Positions 46,156 to 57,800 of a stretch of 64,000 nucleotides of DNA are shown here, piece by piece. Every line of letters begins with the position of its first letter. Position 1 is the first letter of the stretch. The stretch covers positions 620,001 through 684,000 of the forward strand of contig SWDT01000005.1 in the NCBI GenBank assembly GCA_009193035.1, written 5' to 3'. The notes under the pieces were generated by a model. That model did no database searches. It was not told where the DNA came from and worked only from the letters and a program-made list of their open reading frames with translations. This DNA is from Halicephalobus mephisto. Taxonomy: Eukaryota > Nematoda > Chromadorea > Rhabditida > Panagrolaimidae. The position numbers and the translations under genes are program-made.

Positions 46156-47212
46156 ATGTCATTTAGCGTCTCAACTTCTGGTGATCTTAAAAAATACGCA
46201 TGCGGAGAACATTGGTAGGTATACAAAAATACATATTTTTACTTTTAAATCTTTCAGTCAAGCGGTTTTGGAAGTAACCAATGTGAAGACCGTGAATGCT
46301 GCGAAATTTAAGAAAACCATCATCCAGGGAAGAACCAGTGATTCGAAGTACATAGTCATCACTTATGGTAAAGCGATCAGACTTGATCTAATGCTGGGAG
46401 ATGTCGCTTTCTTCATGGATACAGTTGTCGGGAAAAATAAGGATAAAGACAATCACTTCATCTATGACTGGGAGTTGAAAGAAAACTCCAAAATCCGGCT
46501 TCTGAAGAGAAGCGGAAATAACATCGGAAAAGATGTCTTTCCTGGTGCTCCTGAGATTACTCCACCTTCCAATGCATTCAACAATCAGAAAAAACTTTCA
46601 ACGAACGAAACCCCGAATCCTGGTTCTGTCAAAAAAGAAACTCAAAAACCTATAAATAAACCTCCACAGAAGAAAGAACGACCCAAAAAAGTAGATAAAC
46701 GAGACGATTCTAAATCAGATATCTCCAAGATCTTTACTAACAAGGCGAAAACTCAATCTATCCAAGGATATTTATATGAAGACTTCAAAACGGATATGGT
46801 CAACGATGGCGACAAACGACTCGAATTCTTCGTGTCCAAAGTTGAAAAAGACGATGGAAACATAGTCCCGATGATGGTCTCAAAGGCCGTCATGTTGCCT
46901 TTGCTCCTGAAGAAGGGCTACCGTATCCATCTCACCGGACAAGACATTAACTTTTACGGCGAAATCACCAGAATTATCGAAAACGATAGTCAGATCATCT
47001 TCAAAGGATTCGGGAAGTCTGAAGAACACAAAAACCAGTTGCGAAAGGCTCCGGAGTTGATGAATATTCCGTTTCATAACCAGCACCTGAACTACAGCTC
47101 GGCTCCGTTGTACTCAAGAACAGTGAATAACCCCAACAACACAGGCTTTGTCCAGATGCTTGAAAATTTCTCACAACTTCTCGGAGGACGTCAGCCACCT
47201 CGTTCAAATTAG
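46156..47212 (+). CDS. Double OB-fold-like protein with proline-containing tail, copy B
   Basis: Exons 46156-46214 and 46258-47212 around a 43-base intron identical to that of copy A (337 residues). Segment 1 differs from copy A by only a few residues. The linker (PPQKKERPKK) and segment 2 (QSIQGYLYEDF ... MMVSKAVMLPL ... NDSQIIFKGFG) are clearly diverged but alignable. The C-terminus lacks the PPIPPPRP run of copy A but ends with the same GGRQPP motif. Upstream, the ~110 bases before the start also resemble copy A. Intact; role unknown, likely the same class as copy A. Confidence 0.75.
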
Positions 47213-47820
47213 TCCTCAAAATAATTAGAAAAATTCATACTCATTATTTTATAAAAGTAATAAACAAAATGAGAGTCCATTGAATTAAAAAAAGATTTGA
47301 GAAATTCGATGTTTGTTTTTTGGATTTCGCGATGCTTCGTCCACTGCAAAGTTTTTTTAAATTTTTTTGAAACCAAATTGAATCATTATCCTTCCAAAAA
47401 TTGACATTTCTGAAACGTCAATATTATAATTACTTTTTTTTAAATATATTATAAAAATAGAATTTCTTCACTTTTCAGAAATACGATATTCAGATAACAT
47501 TACAAAATACCATATAGGATTAACGAATCTCTCAGAGTTTGTTAGATAGCTTTGGAACCTTATGGAACAACAAATAGAAATTAAATTTTATAATTTTAGT
47601 CCCGACTGGAAAATCCAGAATTTTCGTGTTGAGACAATTTCCTTAAATTTCATTACAAAAATTTTTTTTCTATAATTAATTCCTTTTAAAACTATATAAA
47701 CGAAAATTTCTTACTTTTTGGTCCCGACTGAAGAATTTCAGAAATTTGTGTTGGGACAATTTTTTCGAAATTTTGTAATAAAAATTTGTTTTTTATAATA
47801 TTTTGGTTTTTTTTATTTGA
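47213..47820. other. Intergenic AT-rich DNA
   Basis: Contains two copies of a GTCCCGACTGnAnAAT ... TTCGTGTTG(A/G)GACAATTTT unit (47600-47640 and 47722-47763). No gene seen. Confidence 0.5.
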
Positions 47821-47824
47821 TAAT

Positions 47825-48105
47825 GTTTCCAGAAGAAATAAATATTCCATCAGCTGACTGGCTGGGATCATCAATCAATTCTGGACTTTCAATTTTCGAT
47901 AAACTCTTTTTAGGGAGGACAGCCCAAAAGTCAAGTCTTCCCGAACAATGAAAATCCCCTCGGGACCAGCGTTCCTTTCTCCAATACGACTAACACAAGT
48001 GTCTAAAAAGTTTTTTATTTTTATATTTGGAAGAAAAAACCACAAATAAGCTAGTTTTGACTGCTTCATCTCATTTCTCGTCTTCGACTCCTAAGGATTT
48101 GCTTT
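47825..48105 (-). pseudogene. Coding-like island, unknown protein fragment
   Basis: On the minus strand, after a possible CCTTAG acceptor at ~48090, one frame reads KQSKLAYLW and GERNAGPEGIFIVREDLTF. A shifted frame continues ESPELIDDPSQSADGIFISSG to a stop. GC content is above the flanks. The frame change within it suggests a decayed exon. I do not recognise the family. Confidence 0.3.
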
Positions 48106-48117
48106 TCAATTTTGAAT

Positions 48118-48380
48118 TCCAAATTTATTTTTAATATTTTTCGAATTTTATTTTTAATATTTTTCAAATTTTATTTTTAATATTTTTCAAATTTTATTTT
48201 TTAATATTTTTCGAATTTTATTTTTAATATTTTTCAAATTTTATTTTTTAATATTTTTCGAATTTTATTTTTAATATTTTTCAAATTTTATTTTTTAACA
48301 CTTTTCGAATTTTATTTTTAATATTTTTCAAATTTTATTTTTTAACATTTTTCGAATTTTATTTTTAATATTTTTTAATA
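48118..48380. repeat. Tandem repeat, ~25-base unit, about eleven copies
   Basis: The unit is ATTTTATTTTTAATATTTTTC followed by AA or GA, strongly A/T. Confidence 0.9.
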
Positions 48381-48439
48381 TTTATTTATTTTAAATAACA
48401 ACATTGGAAAATTTCAAAATTATTATTTGTTTTATTTTT

Positions 48440-48770
48440 GGAAACTTTTGGAAGGTTTCAGAATCCACTTGAAGCTCCTGGAAAAATTCGAGAATTTTCT
48501 AGATTTTGGAGATCTTCAAAATCTTGTCAAAGATTTTCTTAAATTTTCTAGAAATTTAACGGCTTCTGAAGCTTTCTGAAATTTTGTCAAATTTTTAGAA
48601 TTTTATAAGAAGATTCAGAATCCATTCAGAACTTCTGGAAAATTCAAAAACATCATTTAAGTTTCGAAAATTTTTCATTATTTTAACGAAGCTTCTGAAA
48701 TTTTGTCTAATTTTTAGAATTTTATAAGATTCAGAATCCACCTAAAGCTTCTGGAAAATCCGTCAAGTCC
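48440..48770. repeat. TTCTGGAA-type array upstream of mpz-1-like gene
   Basis: Repeats of GAAGCTTCTGGAAAATTC and TCAGAATCCACTTGAAGC in the presumed promoter region of the downstream gene. Confidence 0.55.
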
Positions 48771-48811
48771 AAAATTTCGCCGATTTGAAAAAATAAATTT
48801 AAAGTTTAAAA

Positions 48812-51800
48812 ATGACTTCGATATTGAATGCCGGGAAATTGCCCCAAAGTAAGTTTATTATTTCGTCGTCCGATGAATATTAATCGATGGATACTGTAGA
48901 CGAAGAAGCAGTGAGGCAGATTCTGAGAGAACTTCGAGAAAAAAACGTTTCTTTGGAAAATGACATCGTCAAATTAGAAACCGTTCTTCAGGATCCGGCT
49001 TTCCGGAGAATTACTGGAAAGGTCTGGTTTTATCTTTTTCATTGGCTATACGATAGTCGTGCCCTGAGGGCATTTGGCACTTTCAATTTTCTGATTTTAG
49101 AATTTTTATTTTTTTAGATCAGTTCTATCTGATCGGCATTTTGAGTCATTTCAGAAAATAAAAAATAACTGGTCTAAAATGATAAAAACGGGATGTACGA
49201 TAGTTATACCCTGAGGGCATTTGGTCTTCTTCAACTCTAATTTTAAAATTTTTTAAATCAGTTTTATGAAACATCTGATTGGCATTTTGGGTCATTTCAG
49301 AAAATAAAAATAACTGGTCTAAAAGAACAAAAAGGAGCTTTTGATAGTTATACCCTGAGGGCATTTGGTCTTCTTCAACTCTAATTTTTTACCTTTTAGA
49401 ATAATATTTTCGATCACTGTATTGAAATTTCCGAATAATCCAAATGCCAAAAATACTAATCTAAAAACGGAAAAATTTCGAAACTAATACAAATCGAAAA
49501 AAACGAATATTATGCAACATTTTTTTTGGGTTAATATTTTTGTCTACTTGGTTTTTTTGTTAAGCTATCCAACTGTTAAAAAATTAAAAAAATAAAACTG
49601 TTATGAAATCAGGAATTAATTTTCATGTAATTTTTTCCAGAAATGTCGATTTTCGAAATTCTCAAATTGAACTTCGAACAAATTTCGAATTAATTTTATT
49701 TGAAAATTAAGAGATACAAATCTAAATCAAACTAGTTCGATTCAAAAATTTACAGATTCAAATTCGAATAAAATTAATTTTTTTTTTAAATTAAGACTCA
49801 AATTTAAATAAATTAATTTTTTTTTGAAAATTAAAAAATATGAATTCGAGTGAAACTGGTTTGATTCAGTAATTTAAAGATTGTAAATTAAATAAAATTA
49901 ATTTTTTTTTTGAAAATTTACAAATTTAAATTTGAATAAAATTAATTTTTTTTTGAAAATCGAAAAGTACGAATTTGAACAGAATTAATTTTATTCGAAA
50001 ATTTAAAGATTCAAATTAATTTGAAATCAGCTCGATTCGAAGATCTCGAAAACTCAACAGCTCTGGTCTTTTCACTATAGTTTGGTCTTTTTTGTACAAG
50101 GAACTTTATTGTTAATGCATAAGATCCAAATTTGTTAAAGACAAGTAACCAATTCCGTGGGCGAAAAAAAATTAAAATCTATATTAAAAATAGTTTTATT
50201 TTTATAAATCGATAAATTAATTATTTTTGTAAATTACCAGAAAATAATTAATCAATTTTACTCAAAAATAAAAACTTATTAATTTGTTTAAAAAATAAAA
50301 AAAAATAAAAATTTAAATCTTGGTCCTGGAGCGAATGATGATTGAGTCGTACTATAATTGCCAGTTTAGTTATTAGTGTTGTAAAAACTTGGTAATCAAG
50401 TTCATAATTGGAAAATAAATTAAAAATCATTCGCGGTGGGACCTTTTTTGGAAGAATTTTTTCGAATGATACAAATCAACGAAGCATTTAACATAGAGAT
50501 ACCGGTCCCACCACGAATGACATTTTATTAATCTTTTGACTACTGATTTGATTATTAATGCTGTAAAAAGTGGGTAATCAAGTACGTAATTGGAAAATAA
50601 ATTAAAAATCATTCGCAGTGGGACCATTTTTGGAAGAATTTTTTCGAATAATACAAATCAACGAAACATTTAACATAGAGATACCGGTCCCACCACGAAT
50701 GACACATAATCAATCTTATGATTACTGACATGATTATTCATCATACAAAGAATCAATAATTTATTTCATAATTAAAAAGTAACTCGGGCATTGTTCGTGT
50801 CAGGACCGTTACTTAAAACAAAATTACTAATTAAAAATAATCTATATCACGAATGAAGTTTATTTTTCGACGACTTGGTTACTAATTTTTTAATTTGCAT
50901 AATTTCGACAAAAAAATAGAATTATTTAAGCTTTATATGTGTTCGAATTCTGCGAACAACAACAACAAAACCGAAGACGCTGACTTACTGAGGAGAATCC
51001 AACGATGTAGGCAGATAATCGCTCCAAAAGTTGAATCGTTTCTTCGAAAGGGTCAGGTGGGTCATTTATACAGTATGGTTTGTAATTTTGAAATTATTTC
51101 GGTTTATTTCAAATATTTTCTGAATTTAAAAAACATCATTGATATCTCTATTTTTAAATTCCCTTTTGAAGTTTACAGTAACATACAGTACTTTGTCACT
51201 ACCGTATGATAGTAGAAATTAAAATCAATAATTTTAAAATTACATATTATACAGTACACCTGTTTTTCTAAAATTTTGAACAGATTGATTCGTATTTTTG
51301 AAATTATTTCGATTTTTTAAAAATATTATAATTTCTAAAACAAGAAAGTTAAAAATATTACATATAAATTTAATTTTAAATTCCCTTTTGAAGTTTACAG
51401 TAACCTACAGTACCTTGTCACTACCGTATGATAGTAGAAATTAAAATCAATTATTTTAAAATTACATATTATACAGTACACCTGTTTTTCTAAAATTTTG
51501 AACAGTATCCTCTATAATTTCAAAATTATTTCAATTTTTTAAAAATATTTTCTAAAATAAAAATATTTCCAATCACATATTTTATTGAATAAATTACAGT
51601 AATCTAAAATATTTTTACTACTGTACTTTGAAAATTACAATGATCATAAAATTGTTGCATACTGTAATTGATTATTTTATTTTTAATACGATATTTTAGA
51701 AATTGTTATTTTTCCGAATTGATCCTTGTCAACAGAACCCAGAACTGCTCTTCAAGCCTACTGTAGACTCCAACGGGAATCGACTACCCTTCGCCTTAGG

Positions 51801-54800
51801 GCATTTTGCAGTCATAGGCCCTAGGAATTTCATCAAGAGGTTAGTCATTGTTTTTTCTTTCTTGAGTGACCGCAATCGAGTTACTTCATTTCCTGTCTTT
51901 CCTTTTTCGGAAAATTTAATTCTCTCCGAAAAAACTTTTTTAAAAGTGGTGTAAAATCGGCTTGCGCAACGAAAACTGTAATTCTTTCAATTGAAAGTCT
52001 AAATTTGACGGGTACAAATTGCCTGGATTAGCTGCTTCCTTTTAAAACCCCATTGGCTAAGTTTATAGTCGACAAAGTAATCAAGAATTTTCGTCTCAGA
52101 ACCGCTTTGAAATTTTTATTAAAAAATTAAAAGTAAAAATAAAAACGAATTGGTCCTATAACGAAAATATTTAATTTCTCTATAATCATGTTAGTAGTGT
52201 TTTGAAATCTTATTGACCAAGTTTATAGTCAGCAAAGTAATCAAGAATTTTCGTCTCAGAACCGCTTTGAAATTTTTATTAAAAAATTAAAAATAAAAAC
52301 GAATAGGTCCTGTAACGAAAATATTTAATTTCTCTATAATCATGTTAGTAGTGTTTTGAAACCTCATTGACCAAGTTTATAGTCAACAAAGTAATCAAGA
52401 ATTTTCGTGTCAAGACCATTTTTAGGAATTTTTATTAAAAAATTTAAAAAATCGGTCCCGCCACGAAAAATACTTGATAATTTTCTTGATTCCCGACTGG
52501 ATAATTTCAAAATGCCATTGGCTAAGTTTATAATCGAAGAAAAAATACAAAATTTCGTGTCGGAAAAATTTTTAGAAATTTCCGTAAAAAAATTAAAAAT
52601 TAAAAAAATTGGTCCCGCTGTAAAAATTTCCGATTCCTTCTTGGCTCATGGTTAAGCATTCTTTTAAAATTTATTAATAACTAATTTTGTAGTTAAAAAT
52701 TAATCATAAAATTTGCATTAGGAGCTGTTTCTAATTTCTTTCAAAAAATAAAAAATTACTCCCACCACGAAAATTCTTAATTTAAATTTTGGAGTGTAAA
52801 TTTAGTAACTTTGAAATTAGTTATTAATTAATTTTTAAATAGATCCAAAATAAGTAAAAAATTATTTCTACTAAGAAAACTCTCAATTTATATTTAAAAA
52901 ATAAATTAATAATTTTTTAAAATTAATTATTCACTAATTTTAAACTTACAAAATAAGTCAAAAATTTCGCGTTAGGATCTTTTATTTTTTAATTTTTCTT
53001 CAAAAAATTTTAAAATTATTCCTAATAAGAAAATTCTCAATTTATATTTAAAAAATAAATTAGTAACTTTTTAGAATTAATTATTCACTAATTTTAAACT
53101 TACAAAATAAGTCTGAAATTTCGCGTTAGGATCTTTTACTTTTAATTTTTCTTCAAAAAATTTCGAAATTATTTCTACCAAGAAAACTCTCAATTTATAT
53201 TTAAACTGCAAATTTAGCTATTAGTCATAAGTATTGTAAAACCGCTTTCTCATTTTTGCAAATCCCCTCTGGCTAATCTTTGTAAGTTTCCTGTATCGAT
53301 TTTTCATCTTATTAATTTCCACGTTTTTGACCATAATGAAGTTTTTTTTAAATTTTAATTTTTAAAATTTCGAATTTTTAAAAAAATAATTTTTTGACAA
53401 TTAAAATTGAATTTAAAATGAGTATTTTTTACAATTTCGGATGAGGGTGCCATATTTCCAAAAGCTTCGTCACTGCCAATTTGCATTTTGGCATTTTGGG
53501 CAGAGCCCCACAGCCAGCGGCCATTTTGTGTTGCGCGTGTTCCCCTGCCGACAAATAAGCCGGGCAATAGTTGTGGATTGACGGACTTGGTCGTTTTTTT
53601 GCCCAATTTGAGCTGCTGAAGAAGTCCATCTTAGTTCCAAAAATGGAAAATTTGGTCATTTTATCATTTGTGTCTCATTCTTTATTCTTTATAAATCTCA
53701 ATAGTCAAAATTCAATTTTCTAAGTTTTCGCTTCAAGACAAAAAAAAAATAAAACTTGTGTCTTAACACGAAAATTTAAAAGTTTTTATTTTTTTTGTAA
53801 ATCTCAATAGTCAAAATTCAATTTTCTAAGTTTTCGCTTCAAGACAAAAAAAAATAAAACTTGTGTCTTAACACGAAAATTTAAAAGTTTTTATTTTTTT
53901 TTGTAAATCTCAATAGTTAAATTTAAATTTTTAAGTTTTCGCTTCAAGACAAAAAAAGTGAGAATTTTCGTGTTAAGACAAAATTTAAGTTTTTAATTTT
54001 TTTTTGTGAATTTTAATAGTCAAAATTTAATTTCTAAGTTTTTGCTTTAAGACACAAAAAACTGAGAATTTTCGTGTTAAGACAAAATTTAAAAGTTTTT
54101 ATTTTTTTATAAATTTCAATATCCAAATTTTCGCTTTAAAACACAAAAAAGTAAAACTTGTGTCTTAACACGAAAATTTTTTAAAGTTTAATTTTTTTGT
54201 AAATCTCAATAGTTAAAATTTAATTTTCAAATTTTCGTGTCAAGACATAATAATTTTTTTAAAGTTGTACTTTATTCTCGAAAACTTTATGACGGAAATT
54301 TCGTGTTAGAACTCAACTAGTAATGTTTTTATTTTTCAAAAAGTTATGGCTTTTTTTGTAAAATTTGATAATTAAAATTTAATTTTCGCTTCAGGACGAA
54401 AAAGCAAAAATTTTTAAAAAGTTCTATCTTATAAAATTTTGTAATAAAATTTTCGTGTTAAGACAAAATTTAAGTTTATATTTTTTTGCGAATTTTAATA
54501 ATCAAAATTTAATTTTTAAGTTTTCGCTTTAAGACACAAAAAAGTAAGAATTGTGTTTTAAAACAAAAAATTTGAAACTTTTTAATTTTTTTTGTGAATT
54601 TTAATAGTCGAAATTTAATTTTTAAGTTTTCGCTTTAAGACACAAAAAAGTGAGAATCTTCGTGTTAAGACAAAATTTGAAACTTTTTATTTTTTTGTGA
54701 ATTTTAATAGTCAAAATTTAATTTTTAAGTTTTCGCTTTAAGACACAAAAAAGTAAAAATTGTGTTTTAAAACAAAAAATTTTTAAGTTTTTAATTTTTT

Positions 54801-57800
54801 TTGTGAATTTTAATAGTCAAAATTTAATTTTTAAGTTTTCGCTTTAAGACACAAAAAAGTGAGAATTTTTCGAAAGTTGTACTTTATAAAATTTTCGTGC
54901 TGAGACTCAACTAGTAATGTTTCTGTTTTCCAAAAAATCACACTTTTAAAAATCTTAATAGTTGAAATTTAATTTTCAAATTTCCGCGTCGAGACCCGCG
55001 TAATGGTATTTTTCAAAGTTGTACTTTGTTCTCCTAAACTTCCTAGTGAAAATTTCGTGTTTCAGTTTTCGTGCTGAGACTCAAGTGTCATATTTTTTAA
55101 AATTGTACTTTTTATAAAAATCATTATTCAAAATTTTCGTGTTAAAACATAACTTTTTAAATTACAATTTTTATAAAAATTATTATTCAAATTTTAAAAA
55201 ATTTTTTGTTTTAAAACGTAATAAAAAATTTATTTTTAAAAACATTAAAAATTTGCAAAAAAACAAAAAATTTGTGAATTTCTATTATAAATTTTTTTAA
55301 ATTATCAATTTTCGAAAAATAAAAATTTTGATTTTTATATTAATTTTATTTTTTAAAATTTTGGATTTTTTAACACGAAAATTTTATTTTTAATTTTTTT
55401 AAATTATAAATTTTTGAAAAATAAAAATTTTATAAATTATATATTAATTTGAAAAATTTCGACTTTAAGATTAATTTTATTTTTTAAAATTTTGGATTTT
55501 TAACACGAAATTTCTATTTTTAATTTTTTTAAATTATCAATTTTTGAAAAATAAAAATTTCATAAATTAAATATTAATTTGAAAAATTTTGATTTTTATA
55601 TTAATTTTATTTTTTAAAATTTTGGATTTTTAACACGAAATTTCTATTTTAAATTTTTTAAAACCAAGTATTGGTCAGTTATGACTCGAGAAAAATCAAA
55701 AATTCATTCACTTCCTTTTTCCGAAAAAAGGATTTGTCTGGCATCCTTCAGTCGGATTATGGAACATGTTTGAAAATTTTTTGATTTTTTATTCACTTGA
55801 GTGTTTTACGTTATTGTAGAAAAAGTTGGAAACATGCTTCAGAAAAACCTTTGAAAAAAGCAATTGTCGAAAAAAAACTTTTTGTTGCTTTTTTGAATTT
55901 TGTTCAGTTAGCTGCCGGACTCTCTTGCCTCAGGAAAAGAACAGTTTGAAGGTCTATGACGGCTTATTGACTCCTCTCCTGCTTTAAATTCCCGTCATTT
56001 GAGCTCGGCTGATCCGTTTTTGATCTTTTTCGAAAGCTATTAAATTTTATGTTTTTTTTAATTGAATTTTATAAAATCCTCTAAAATCCAGAAAAAAGTT
56101 GTAAAAAATTTAGAAATTTCAAAAATTTATTAAAAAATTCTAAAAATTTCAAAAATTTTCGAATTTATTTGAACTTTTCAAAGTTTTTTTTTTATTTTTA
56201 AAGATATTTATAGAAATTTTCGAAATCTTTTAAATTTCAAAAGCTCGAGAAATTTTTCGAACTTATTTGAAAAGTTTTCGAAATTTCTAAAATTCTTGTG
56301 GAAAATTTTAGAATTATTTTAATTTTTTAAAAATTTTTAGTTTTTTAAAAATTTTTTAATTTTTTAGAAATTTTTGGAAATTTTAGTTTATTTGGATTTT
56401 TAAATTTTTTAAAAGTTTTTTAATTTTTTAGAAATTTTCGAAATTTTCAGAATTCTTATAGAAACTTCTGGAAACTATAGAATCCACTGGAAATTTTCAG
56501 TTTCCAAAATCTCGTAGAATAGTCCAGAATCCAACAAAATGTGAAATTTTTAAAAATCTTCAAATTTTTGAAATCCTATATTTCATTAGACATTTTTGAG
56601 ACTTTCCAGAAATCCGTGTCGAAACTACTTTGTAAAAAATTCCTATTTTCAAAATAAAATATTTCAATTATTTTTGCATTTCGAGAATGTCCAAAAAATT
56701 CACAATTTCGTGTTTAGAGTATTTCGAAATATTTTTAATTTTCATCATTATTCAAATTTTTTGATTTCGAGAGTTTTAAAGGTTTCTAAAAAGTTAGGAA
56801 ATTTCGTGCTGAGAGTACTTTGTAAAAATAATTTTGTTTTTTTAAAATAATTTTATTTTTTTTTAAATAATTTTATTTTCAAATTCAAATTTTTTTGATT
56901 TCGAGAGTTTTGAAGATTTCTAAAAAGTTAGGAAATTTCGTGCTGAGAGTATTTTGTAAGAAATTTTATTTTTTTTAAAAATAATTTTATTTTCATCATT
57001 ATTCAAATTTTTTTGATTTCGAGAGTTTTGAAGGTTTCTAAAAAGTTAGGAAATTTCGTGCTGAGAGTATTTTGTAAAAGATTCCGTTTTTTTAAAATAA
57101 TTTTGTTTTTTTTATTTAATTTTTTAAATTTAAATTTTTCCAGAAATAAGAATTCGATCAGATTAGCGGATCGGATTATCTCGATCGATTATTCCTTGAT
57201 TTCCGAACTGGTGGCCGACTCGACTCATGAATCGGCCACTCGGTTGTTCAAAGACGTCAACTGCCATCAGAAGGACGTGGTTTTTCTTCTGGAAGAATCT
57301 TCCAGCAGACCCATAATCGGAGTAGTCAGAGACAAGCTCGATGAACACGTTATGGCTGTAAGTTCCAATTTTCCCTAAGGCAATTTTAAAAATAATCAAA
57401 AAATTCAAAAAAATTCATTTTTAAAGAAACTTTGCTTTTTAAATTTTCTGCCTCAGGCAATTTAAAAATATTTCACTTTTTTAATTTTTTCCTTTCAAAA
57501 AATTTTTAAAAAATCAAAAAAATTTTTAAAAATTTGTAATTTTTAGAGAAATTTTAATTTTTTAAATTTTTTTGCCTCAGGCAATTTGAAAAAAATCAAA
57601 AATATTAATGGTTTTTTTAAAGAAGTTTTGGATTTTTTTATTTTTGAAATGAAAAAATTTGTAATTTTCAGAGAAATTTTACTTTTTTTAATTTTTTGCC
57701 TCAGGCAATTTGGAAAAAATCAAAAATATTAATGGTTTTTTTAAAGAAGTTTTGGATTTTTTAATTTATAGATTTAAAAAATTAATAATTTTTAAATAAA

